10,265 bases of DNA. It comes from Gammaproteobacteria bacterium (GTDB lineage Bacteria > Pseudomonadota > Gammaproteobacteria > GRL18). Both the position numbers and the translations under genes were made by a program. Shown here piece after piece: positions 1 through 7,110 of the stretch; the stretch's first letter is position 1; each line of letters begins with the position of its first letter. The DNA lies in the NCBI GenBank assembly GCA_028571885.1, contig JAPVVU010000086.1:1-10265 (forward strand). Reading direction: 5' to 3'. The notes below the pieces were generated by a model. That model had not been told where the DNA came from and searched no databases. It saw only the letters and a list, made by a program, of their open reading frames with translations.

Positions 1-10
1 CGGAGGTCTC

Positions 11-550
11 TTGCTTCAGCAATCAGTACGATTTATCGAGCGTATTTCCAGCATTGCTACACTAGTAGTATTAACGTTAGCCTCGATTCTCTTTCCTGTC
101 ATTCTGTTTCCCTTATACGGGCTCGGTGATGTCAAGTTGCTCGATCTACATTTCTCCTATAGTCCCAATCAAGTCTACGAACATCTAGCTGCGCTTGGTG
201 AGGAAGGGCGCAGTGCCTACATCGACATGGCGTTGACCTCGGATCTGGCATTTCCAGTCATCTATTCATTGGCTTTATCCGTAGCCCTCATACTGGTCAT
301 GAAAAAGCTGTTCCCACCGGCCAGCCGGTTCCGATACCTGTGCCTGTTTCCCTTCCTGATCCTCATCATTGATTGGTGCGAGAACCTGAGCCTGGCCTTT
401 GTCACGTACGCTTTTCCAGAGCCGGTCGACTGGCTCGTTATTTCCGCCAGCTTTTTTACATCACTGAAGTGGACTCTTGTTGCACTAACGGTACTGATGC
501 TATTGACGGCAGTGATTATTCGGATCGTCAGTGGTATTCGTGGTAGATGA
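11..550 (+). CDS. Uncharacterised four-helix integral membrane protein
   Basis: The 179-residue product has four hydrophobic segments, at about residues 12-36, 80-97, 106-132 and 142-173, so it should sit in the inner membrane. Between helices 1 and 2 is a soluble stretch with LLDL..SYSP...YEHLAALGEEGR.AYI, and helix 3 carries an acidic DWCEN motif. I believe this pattern belongs to a family of small uncharacterised bacterial membrane proteins, but I know no function for it. The start used is TTG at 11, with GGAGG at 2-6 only 4 nt upstream. The frame is open to the left edge, so the true start may lie outside the window. The gene looks richer in G+C than its neighbours: three of four 60-base lines I counted were 52-58%. 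It converges on the next gene, with 28 bp between stop codons and no convincing terminator. Confidence 0.75.
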   Translation: MLQQSVRFIERISSIATLVVLTLASILFPVILFPLYGLGDVKLLDLHFSYSPNQVYEHLAALGEEGRSAYIDMALTSDLAFPVIYSLALSVALILVMKKLFPPASRFRYLCLFPFLILIIDWCENLSLAFVTYAFPEPVDWLVISASFFTSLKWTLVALTVLMLLTAVIIRIVSGIRGR

Positions 551-578
551 CAATACACAGATCTCTATTCTGTACAAA

Positions 579-1790
579 TTATCTGATAATCTTCTGCATC
601 AGATTATCGTAAGCAACCAGTATTCTTTTATCATCTCCAATGTCCAGGAGTATATATTTACTGTCCTGGGTACAGGATACTTTATTAATACGCCCTGGAC
701 CAAGCTTTAATGTTTGTTCTACTGCATGGCTATGTTTGTTAATCAGCTGTATCTTACCACTTTCCCCACCTATCCAGATTGTCTCTGATTGTGGACAACT
801 AGTAATTGCGGTTACATGACCAACGTCAACAGCAGCCTCTTTGCTCCATTTGCCCAGATGAGAGGTATTGCTATAGAAAGAGAGTGATGTTTTATCATTG
901 TTCAGTATAGCCAGTTGACTTGCGTCATTTGTTTCCCAGGTCAAATCAGGCGTTATGGATGAATCGTCCAGTTGACTAACAATACGACTGAGATCAAGAT
1001 CAAAAACAATCCCCTTACCTCTGGTATTGACTCCGAACAAATATATGTTTTTTTCATCAATATAAAAATCAGACAGAGTCTGCTCTATTCTTAAGCGTTT
1101 AATTGGGAACAAAGGTTTGTCCATATGATCTTTCAAACAGCGATAATCATGATTCCATCCATCACCAAAACCAATGGGTGGTGGGTCAAGATAGCTGATT
1201 TTCCAGATTTGAGGAAAGTTCTGCGGGGCAACAATAAAACCATGTAGATCACCGGCATTACGAACAGCATTGACAGGCGATAGAATGCCCTTGCGATCTT
1301 GTACCGGAATAATCTTAACGACACTCAGATCTTCAGAGCTAAGAAATACCAGATCAGCTGGATGCTGGTTACCCACCAATAAAAAATGACCATTGCCCGA
1401 TAGAGCACTATTAGCTGTTTTGAGTCCAACTCGAACTTTAAACTCAGGCAATCCTGTTCGCAGGTTATACTTACCGATCCAGCCATCCTTTGATGTAATA
1501 AAGACATAACGACCTTCCGGACCATAAATTGGCGTTCCAGCAAGCTCTCCCACCTTCAGCTCAGACGATGGTTCCAATGTCATGTGATCCAGGAATGTAA
1601 GATGCTGTTTAGTTATTATTGGTGACAGGTAAAGATTCTTTTTTATATCTTCTTTGCTAATATTTTTACTGTAAACAATCCGGGAAGCGTTGATTTTATC
1701 TAAATCCCAGCTGGAAATTTCAAGTGACTGTGCAGCGTACAGGCTTATAGCATTAAATATAAAAAGAACAGATATAATCAGTTTTTTCAT
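579..1790 (-). CDS. Periplasmic cytochrome-d1-type beta-propeller protein (NirF/NirS d1-domain-like)
   Basis: The 403-residue product begins with a signal peptide (Lys-Lys, hydrophobic core, cleavage near YAA-QS at 20/21) and is then a repeated beta-strand protein. The segment at about 81-200 (G.PIYGPEGRYVF..SKDGWI.KYNLRTG, then a blade with LLVGNQHPADLVFL) resembles the heme d1 propeller of NirS, NirN and NirF. It has no CxxCH motif, so it is not a complete cytochrome cd1 nitrite reductase; its length and exported state are closer to NirF. No nir or heme d1 biosynthesis gene is visible, so binding or processing of heme d1 is unproven, and a general YVTN-type propeller is the alternative. The frame extends upstream to a GTG at 1835, but the ATG at 1790 places the signal peptide at the N-terminus. 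It lies 127 bp downstream of the thioredoxin-fold-like gene on the same strand and may be co-transcribed. Confidence 0.72.
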   Translation of the reverse strand: MKKLIISVLFIFNAISLYAAQSLEISSWDLDKINASRIVYSKNISKEDIKKNLYLSPIITKQHLTFLDHMTLEPSSELKVGELAGTPIYGPEGRYVFITSKDGWIGKYNLRTGLPEFKVRVGLKTANSALSGNGHFLLVGNQHPADLVFLSSEDLSVVKIIPVQDRKGILSPVNAVRNAGDLHGFIVAPQNFPQIWKISYLDPPPIGFGDGWNHDYRCLKDHMDKPLFPIKRLRIEQTLSDFYIDEKNIYLFGVNTRGKGIVFDLDLSRIVSQLDDSSITPDLTWETNDASQLAILNNDKTSLSFYSNTSHLGKWSKEAAVDVGHVTAITSCPQSETIWIGGESGKIQLINKHSHAVEQTLKLGPGRINKVSCTQDSKYILLDIGDDKRILVAYDNLMQKIIR

Positions 1791-1917
1791 GGCATTATCC
1801 AAATTTGAATTGCTTAGATGTTTTCCATTGGTCACATTTTTTCTGAATTTCAGGTAATCAACTGGTCAGATAATTACCATCTGAAACAGCTCTTGTTGGC
1901 AAATATAGTTCGGAATT

Positions 1918-2400
1918 TTAGTTATCTTGTTTAAGCTTCAACAGTTGGACAATTTCTTCGACAGACTGTAAATACTTTATATTTTTAATTTTCAATGACT
2001 CAACAAAAATCAGTGTGGCAGTATTATCCCTGTCAGGAAATTGAGCGGTTATTTTACCTTTTTTATCCAATAAGATTGGATAGCGTTTTTTTCGCATCAA
2101 TGGAATTGCAATATAGTTAGAGATAAAAGAAGGCATTCTGCTGATATCAGTTATATAGACGATATGCTGTTTAGTAAGATATTCTTTTGATGTCCCGGAC
2201 AGAGCATTTGATATTAATTTACCACCCGCTTTATCTCGACTAAAAAGGATCAATTGGGTTGTGTTATTAATATGAGCAGATTTTTCATATTGATCAGTGA
2301 GGGAAAACATCTCCAATTTGTCACCCACTTCATAGGATGCTGAAAATACGGGTGGCGAAGTGATTAATAAGAGAATAAAAAAGGTTTTTAGCAGGGTCAT
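1918..2400 (-). CDS. Exported thioredoxin-fold-like protein without cysteines
   Basis: The 160-residue product has a signal peptide (hydrophobic residues 7-14, cleavage around 20/21), so the mature part is probably periplasmic. It then shows a layout like thioredoxin or peroxiredoxin folds: VGDKLEMFSLTDQYE (25-39), an ILFSRDK strand-turn where the active-site loop would lie, YITDISRMPSFIS, a PLMRKKRYPILLD segment and a short C-terminal helix. It contains no cysteine at all, so it cannot be a thiol oxidoreductase. Similar small proteins are common in gammaproteobacteria and are sometimes labelled 'FAD/FMN-containing dehydrogenase'; I see no flavin motif supporting that name. No Shine-Dalgarno lies at the usual distance, and a perfect inverted repeat ends 6 nt before the ATG. 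It is the first of two same-strand genes ahead of the d1-type propeller. Function unknown. Confidence 0.72.
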   Translation of the reverse strand: MTLLKTFFILLLITSPPVFSASYEVGDKLEMFSLTDQYEKSAHINNTTQLILFSRDKAGGKLISNALSGTSKEYLTKQHIVYITDISRMPSFISNYIAIPLMRKKRYPILLDKKGKITAQFPDRDNTATLIFVESLKIKNIKYLQSVEEIVQLLKLKQDN

Positions 2401-2406
2401 AAGTAA

Positions 2407-2432
2407 GCAATCATCAGTCCAATTATGATTGC
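2407..2432 (-). promoter_or_regulatory. Inverted repeat just upstream of the thioredoxin-like gene start
   Basis: GCAATCAT (2407-2414) and ATGATTGC (2425-2432) form a perfect 8-bp inverted repeat around a 10-nt loop. It ends 6 nt before the ATG at 2400, where a ribosome binding site would normally sit. A second, overlapping palindrome (ATGAT-TGC-ATCAT, 2425-2437) shares one arm, so two hairpins could compete. It could be an operator or a 5' leader hairpin controlling translation. The repeat is directly visible; the function is inference. Confidence 0.4.
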
Positions 2433-2485
2433 ATCATACTATCGTCCCAAAATAATGAAAGTAATCAAAATCACAATAAAATCAA

Positions 2486-2700
2486 ATTTAAAGCTAAATA
2501 ACTGTTCCACCAAAAGTAGGCCCCATGAGGGGAAATAATGAGCATTCATTATTTAATTATCCGCATTAGAACCTGACATTTATTATTGTGCTCGGACTGC
2601 GTCAAATCGCCCAATAATAAACGCCAGGTTCTAATGCTCATTGTTCACTGTTTCCCCTCATGGGGCCTACTTTTGGAGGCGCAGTTATTGAGCTTTAAAT
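2486..2700. repeat. 215-bp near-palindromic element, probable REP doublet (REPIN) or MITE
   Basis: The outer ends match perfectly as inverted repeats (2486-2495 with 2691-2700). The next 20 bp match at 16 of 20 positions (2496-2515 with 2671-2690), and the next 20 bp match exactly (2516-2535 with 2651-2670). After an uneven spacer, an inner arm pairs 2563-2588 with 2612-2637, with three mismatches. Each 20-bp exact block starts GTAG and contains CCCC-ATGA-GGGG, a mini-hairpin. GTAG followed by a hairpin is the known design of REP sequences mobilised by RAYT transposases, and two in inverted orientation make a REPIN. The longer terminal repeats also fit a MITE. No open reading frame lies inside, and target-site duplication is ambiguous. 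It fills most of the 380-bp gap between the aas stop and the thioredoxin-like gene. Confidence 0.7.
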
Positions 2701-2780
2701 CGGTTTATAATCTAATCTGAAGAGCAGATAAGCCCTTCTATTTAACGGGCAGTTACACAGAAGGATTCACACCCTCCTGG

Positions 2781-4931
2781 CTACTCGATAATTTCTTTAA
2801 GTGCCTGATAATCTATTTTTCCGGTACCCAGTAATGGCAGTTTTTCAACTTCTATAATTTTCTTTGGTATGTTAATTTCTCCAATATTATTTTCTTTGGC
2901 ATAAACTGACAATTCTTTTCTTTGAGTATTCTGTCGTGTTGTCACTAAAACAAGTTGCTCTCCTTTACTGCTGTCCGGAATACTGACAACGGCATGCATA
3001 TCTTCGGGCCAGCACTGAGCAGCCATCTCTTCTACCATTGAAAGAGACACCATTTCTCCACCGATTTTTGCAAACCGCTTGACTCGTCCCTTTATAGTGA
3101 TAAAACCATCAGCATCAATATCGACGATATCACCCGTATCATACCAGCCTTTGCCAAACTCTGATTCTGCCGGTTCCAGAACACCGGGGTTTTCATTGCG
3201 CAAATAGCCTTTCATAATATTAGGGCCCTGCACAAAAAGCTGGCCGCCCTGCTCAATACCCGGTACTTTTTTTAACTGATATTCCATGCCCGGAAGCATC
3301 GTACCTACGCTGCCTGTTTTATAATCTATTGGGGTGTTCATCGATATAACCGGACTGGTTTCAGTTGCCCCATAACCTTCTAATATTCTCAGGCCGAATT
3401 TTTCAGCATACAGCTCTCTGGTTTCTTTTTGTACTGCCTCAGCACCGGCACAAACATAACGAATGCTGTAAAAATCATAATTATGAGCAAACTTGGCATA
3501 GCCTTTTAAGAAAGTATTGGTACCAAAAAGCATAGTGGCATTTATATCATAAGCCACTTCTGGAATGATTCGATAATGTAATGGTGAGGGATATAAAAAC
3601 ACTTTCATACCATTTAAAACCGACACGAGAGTAGCCGTACTTAAACCAAAAGAATGAAATAATGGCAAGGCATTTAAGATGACATCATTTTTATTAAAAT
3701 CAATTTTAGTACCCAGCTGTAAGGCATTGCTCAAAATATTTTTATGAGAGAGTACAACGCCCTTTGGTACACCTTCTGAGCCTGAGGTAAATAACACAAC
3801 CGCAGGATCTTCCGGCTGAACGGACTGCCACTGTTGTGCATATAAAATTTTTGGAAAGAGACTGCAGAATATACCATAAGCCTTATCCTGCCATGTCACT
3901 TTATCACGCAGATCTTCAAGATAAATAATATTAACCTGTTTTTCTAATAAGATAATTAAATCGTCCATTTTTGCCAAATTAATAAACCGCTTTGAGGTAT
4001 AAATCGTTTTAATTTGTGCAGTTTCTATTGCCGATAAAAGACCTTTATAGCCTGCAGTATAATTAAGCATGGCTGGTACCCGGGCAATGCTCTGCAAAGC
4101 AAAGAAGCTTAAAACCGTTGCATTAGTATTGGGTAAAAGCAGACCTACGATTTCATTAGCCTGTGTCTGTTCTGCCATGAGTCGTGACAGCACACTGCTT
4201 TTTAATAAGACTTTTCGATAATCTAATGGTTGACGTTCAACGTCTTCAAGAATAACCTGTCCCGCCCCGTGAATATCACGCGCATTTAATAACTTATCCA
4301 TTATTGTCATTTGCTTATTACTGGTTGAATAAATCATATCAGTCATGATTTTTTTCAGTATTTTTCCTGCTTCAATCCGTCTGGAGCGACCAACGAACGA
4401 ATCATCCAGTTCAATTTTTTGAGGTGCCAGAATAGTTAATTTTATTTTTGGAAAGAGCTGACGGCGTTCAATACCTTTAAGGCGTGAAAAAATTGAGTAT
4501 TGCGCACCATCAATACGTATTGGCAGAACCATTGCCCCTGACTTCAAGGCAATCAAACCTGGTCCGTCATATATTTTCATTAAAGTACCAGTGACAGTAA
4601 TACGGCCTTCAGGAAAAATAACAGAACGTTTATCTTGTTCCAGATCTTTAATAAATGACTTTATTGACAGTGGATTAACGGGATCCATTGGAAATAGTCG
4701 AACAATTTTACCAAAGGGGCTGATCCACCATTTTTTAGCCATTTGAGTATTGATTGCAAAGGTCAGTCGATTGGGTAGAAAAACTGATAATAAAACAGCA
4801 TCAAGAAATGAGGTGTGATTGGCAACAATCATAACGCGCTGACCGGCCTTTTGATAATTGTCCAGGCCTTCTACTTCAACCCGAAACAGTAATTGTAAAA
4901 TAAAACGTATAATTTGTTTTGTCAGTTCCAT
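2781..4931 (-). CDS. aas: Bifunctional 2-acylglycerophosphoethanolamine acyltransferase / acyl-ACP synthetase
   Basis: This enzyme re-acylates lysophosphatidylethanolamine at the inner membrane, using a fatty acid it activates on bound acyl carrier protein. The 716-residue product matches E. coli Aas (719) in order and length. The N-terminal PlsC-type domain has the catalytic H-x4-D (His39, Asp44) and the FPEGR substrate motif (106-110). The C-terminal adenylate-forming domain has the TSGSEGVPKG phosphate loop (near 380), GYGATETSP, WYDTGD, and the late catalytic lysine in LLGTGK (Lys705). All key residues are present, so it should be active. The frame extends upstream to a TTG at 4967, but the ATG at 4931 has GGAGAG just upstream and gives the family N-terminus. 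The lysophospholipid transporter gene lplT, next to or fused with aas in many bacteria, is not present here. A candidate promoter and operator lie about 100 bp upstream. Confidence 0.95.
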   Translation of the reverse strand: MELTKQIIRFILQLLFRVEVEGLDNYQKAGQRVMIVANHTSFLDAVLLSVFLPNRLTFAINTQMAKKWWISPFGKIVRLFPMDPVNPLSIKSFIKDLEQDKRSVIFPEGRITVTGTLMKIYDGPGLIALKSGAMVLPIRIDGAQYSIFSRLKGIERRQLFPKIKLTILAPQKIELDDSFVGRSRRIEAGKILKKIMTDMIYSTSNKQMTIMDKLLNARDIHGAGQVILEDVERQPLDYRKVLLKSSVLSRLMAEQTQANEIVGLLLPNTNATVLSFFALQSIARVPAMLNYTAGYKGLLSAIETAQIKTIYTSKRFINLAKMDDLIILLEKQVNIIYLEDLRDKVTWQDKAYGIFCSLFPKILYAQQWQSVQPEDPAVVLFTSGSEGVPKGVVLSHKNILSNALQLGTKIDFNKNDVILNALPLFHSFGLSTATLVSVLNGMKVFLYPSPLHYRIIPEVAYDINATMLFGTNTFLKGYAKFAHNYDFYSIRYVCAGAEAVQKETRELYAEKFGLRILEGYGATETSPVISMNTPIDYKTGSVGTMLPGMEYQLKKVPGIEQGGQLFVQGPNIMKGYLRNENPGVLEPAESEFGKGWYDTGDIVDIDADGFITIKGRVKRFAKIGGEMVSLSMVEEMAAQCWPEDMHAVVSIPDSSKGEQLVLVTTRQNTQRKELSVYAKENNIGEINIPKKIIEVEKLPLLGTGKIDYQALKEIIE

Positions 4932-5028
4932 GCTTCTCTCCAATGATTGAATAACAGAATAGACCAAAAATCACTGTTCTCCAATTAAAACAATACTTCA
5001 CTCGTATTTACATACATTAATTGAATAC

Positions 5029-5057
5029 AGTTTAATTAAACATTGTTTAATTGTCAA
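5029..5057 (-). promoter_or_regulatory. Candidate sigma-70 promoter and overlapping operator of aas
   Basis: On the minus strand, a perfect -35 box TTGACA (5057-5052) is followed by a 17-bp spacer and TAAACT (5034-5029, four of six matches to TATAAT). A 12-bp perfect palindrome, GTTTAATTAAAC (5030-5041), covers the -10 box and the end of the spacer. It overlaps a second inverted repeat, AATTAAAC-ATT-GTTTAATT (5034-5052). Three GTTTAATT half-sites thus crowd between the boxes, where a repressor would block RNA polymerase. The predicted start is about 90 nt upstream of the aas ATG. The regulator is unknown. Confidence 0.5.
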
Positions 5058-5171
5058 TTATATTTAATATATTTTCTGTAATTACATAAAATTATAAATT
5101 CAGTCAGTGTAAAACGTTTAATTGATGAGCAGCACTTTTTAGTCGGCCGATAAAAAAGCCAGGTACTTTAC

Positions 5172-5216
5172 TTAAGGGTTAATACTTTATTTTATAATGA
5201 AAGTTTTAACCCTTAA
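5172..5216 (-). terminator. Long hairpin downstream of ybiT, possible terminator
   Basis: TTAAGGGTTAATACTT (5172-5187) pairs with 5201-5216 at 15 of 16 positions around a 13-nt loop, starting 11 bp beyond the ybiT stop. In the direction of ybiT transcription it is followed by a mixed sequence, and a run of six T comes only about 16 nt later (5157-5152). It is therefore not a textbook intrinsic terminator. It may still stop or stabilise the ybiT transcript, or be a binding site upstream of aas. Confidence 0.45.
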
Positions 5217-5226
5217 ATGGGATGGA

Positions 5227-6819
5227 TTATTCTGCGATACCCTGGCTCGCCAGATACTCGTCATAAGTACCTTTGAAGTCAACGATACTGCCCTCTTTCA
5301 TTTCTATGATACGGGTGGCCAGCGAAGAGACGAATTCACGGTCATGACTGACAAAAACAAGTGTGCCTTCATACATATCCAGGGCCATATTTAAGGATTC
5401 TATTGACTCCATATCCATATGGTTGGTTGGCTCATCCATAAATAAGACATTGGGTTTTTCCAACATTAATTTACCATAAACCATGCGTCCCATTTCACCA
5501 CCAGAAAGTACTTTAACTGATTTTTCAGTATCATCACGCGAGAATAGCAGGCGACCGAGAATACCTCGAATAGCCTGATCATCATCACTTTTCTGTCCCC
5601 ATTGATCCATCCAGTCAAACAAACTCATATCAGCAGCAAACTCATCACCGTGTTCCTGAGGATAGTAACCAATATCTGCATTTTCAGAAAACTTGATTCG
5701 ACCGCTTTTTGCTTCCAGGTCATGAATTAAGGTTCTTAATAATGTTGTCTTACCAATACCGTTAGCACCGATAATGGCAATGCGTTCTCCCACTTCAACC
5801 AGCATATTTAAATCTTTGAATAAAAGCTCATCATAACCATTGCTCAGATTTTCAATCTCGAAGGCATTGCGATACAGTTTTTTGTCTTGTACAAAACGAA
5901 TAAATGGATTTTTTCTTGAGGAAACTTTGATATCATCCAGCTGAATTTTTTCCAGACGCTTACGCCGGGAAGTCGCCTGCTTTGCCTTCGAGGCATTCGC
6001 AGAAAAACGTTCCACAAATTTTTGCAGATCAGACATTTCTACTTTCTTTTTCTCATTCGACTGCAATTGACGTTCTCTTGCCTGGGTCGCGGCCAGCATG
6101 TATTCGTCATAATTGCCCGGGTAGATATTAATTGAGCCGTAATCCAGATCAGCCATATGAGTACAAACGCTATTAAGGAAATGACGATCATGAGAAATAA
6201 TGATCATAGTACAATTACGTTCGTTAAGGATATCTTCCAACCAGCGGATAGTATTAATATCCAGATTGTTGGTTGGCTCATCCAGCAGCATAATATCCGG
6301 ATTCGAAAACAGAACCTGTGACAATAAGACACGCAGTTTAAAACCAGGGGCTATGGCTGACATTGGGCCAAAATGCTGTTCTACTGGAATGCCCACACCG
6401 ATTAAAAGCTCACCGGCTCTGGACTCTGCAGTATAACCATCCATTTCTCCATATTGGACTTCCAGATCAGCAACCCGCATGCCTTCATCTTCACTCATGT
6501 CTGCTTTGGCATAAATCTGGTCACGCTCTTCTTTGACCTGCCAAAGTTCATCGTGCCCCATAATGACGGTATCAATGACGCTGTATTCTTCATAGGCAAA
6601 TTGATCCTGACGCAACTTACCCACACGTTCTCCCGTTGAGATAGTGACCGTACCACTGGTTGCATCAAGATCGCCGCCAAGGATTTTCATAAAGGTGGAT
6701 TTACCACAACCGTTGGCGCCAATGAGACCATAGCGGTTTTCATCACTAAATTTGACTGAAACATTTTCAAATAATGGCTTGGCGCCAAATTGAATGGTGA
6801 GGTTTGCTGTTGATATCAA
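5227..6819 (-). CDS. ybiT: ABC-F family ATPase YbiT, ribosome-associated
   Basis: ABC-F proteins are soluble twin ATPases that bind the ribosomal E site and relieve stalled translation; they are not transporters. The 530-residue product has the same length as E. coli YbiT and aligns with it throughout. Domain 1 has Walker A GANGCGKST (34-42) and Walker B with DEPTNNLD (180-187). Its signature is the YbiT-type APGFKLRVLL (157-166) instead of LSGGQ, a family trait and not damage. A charged helical linker (about 240-300) is the ABC-F interdomain arm. Domain 2 has GANGIGKTT (351-359), LSGGEMGRM and DEPTNHMD. The start codon is TTG at 6819: AGGA lies about 8 nt upstream, and the N-terminus then matches the family residue for residue. 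It is divergent from the umuD-like gene across 291 bp. Confidence 0.94.
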   Translation of the reverse strand: MISTANLTIQFGAKPLFENVSVKFSDENRYGLIGANGCGKSTFMKILGGDLDATSGTVTISTGERVGKLRQDQFAYEEYSVIDTVIMGHDELWQVKEERDQIYAKADMSEDEGMRVADLEVQYGEMDGYTAESRAGELLIGVGIPVEQHFGPMSAIAPGFKLRVLLSQVLFSNPDIMLLDEPTNNLDINTIRWLEDILNERNCTMIIISHDRHFLNSVCTHMADLDYGSINIYPGNYDEYMLAATQARERQLQSNEKKKVEMSDLQKFVERFSANASKAKQATSRRKRLEKIQLDDIKVSSRKNPFIRFVQDKKLYRNAFEIENLSNGYDELLFKDLNMLVEVGERIAIIGANGIGKTTLLRTLIHDLEAKSGRIKFSENADIGYYPQEHGDEFAADMSLFDWMDQWGQKSDDDQAIRGILGRLLFSRDDTEKSVKVLSGGEMGRMVYGKLMLEKPNVLFMDEPTNHMDMESIESLNMALDMYEGTLVFVSHDREFVSSLATRIIEMKEGSIVDFKGTYDEYLASQGIAE

Positions 6820-7110
6820 AGTATTATTCCTGATCTGTATTCTTTATTGCGATATTGCTCGATGCGGTATTATCCTGTATTACTTAAAAAAAATCCATAT
6901 AGCAGCAGCCAATAATTTATAATTAAGCAGGGTCAAAACTTATTTCATACTCCGCCTTATCCTGCAAAAAGTACAAAAAAAGTTAGACATATTGATAAAA
7001 GTACATTATTCTAGATTAAGAATATATTTCAGTTTTTTTATATGAAACAATGAAACATAGAAAAGATTGTCATCAATAGAATTGCAGCGAAGAAAAACAG
7101 GAGAGAATCT
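6820..7110. promoter_or_regulatory. Divergent control region between ybiT and the umuD-like gene
   Basis: This AT-rich 291-bp gap must hold promoters for both genes. For the rightward gene, TTAGAC (6983-6988), an 18-bp spacer and TATTCT (7007-7012) form a weak sigma-70-like promoter. AAAAGTACA occurs twice (6967-6975 and 6997-7005, 30 bp apart), flanking it. ATGAAACA is repeated in tandem at 7042-7057. For the leftward gene, TTGACC is visible near 6930 without a clear partner. I searched by eye for CTG-N10-CAG, the gammaproteobacterial LexA box, and found none. Confidence 0.35.

Noticed and set aside
585..608. GATAATCT...AGATTATC inverted repeat as a terminator between convergent genes
   Set aside because: It lies within the last codons of the d1-type gene and has no T-run; an 8-bp AT-rich repeat is easily due to chance.
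1791..1835. Longer start (GTG) for the d1-type propeller gene
   Set aside because: It would bury the signal peptide behind 15 polar residues; the ATG at 1790 puts Lys-Lys and the hydrophobic core at the N-terminus.
1858..1871. ACTGGTCAG resembling half of a FadR site upstream of the d1-type gene
   Set aside because: Only one half-site is present, without the matching second half, and the gene has no link to fatty acid metabolism.
2563..2637. Inner stem of the palindromic element as an integron attC site
   Set aside because: The conserved attC core ends (GTTRRRY and RYYYAAC) are not found in the right places, and there are no cassette-like genes nearby.
2732..2750. GCCC...GGGC hairpin as an aas terminator
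   Set aside because: The stem is only 4 bp with an 11-nt loop and lacks a T-run.
4932..4967. TTG start extending aas by 12 residues
   Set aside because: The ATG at 4931 has a strong GGAGAG site and matches the family N-terminus better.
5135..5158. Hairpin CTTTTT...TCGGCCGA...AAAAAG as a terminator
   Set aside because: The T-run precedes and the A-run follows the G+C core on both strands, the reverse of an intrinsic terminator.
5197..5394. Plus-strand open frame over the 3' end of ybiT
   Set aside because: It is a shadow of the well-supported ybiT frame and starts inside the hairpin arm.
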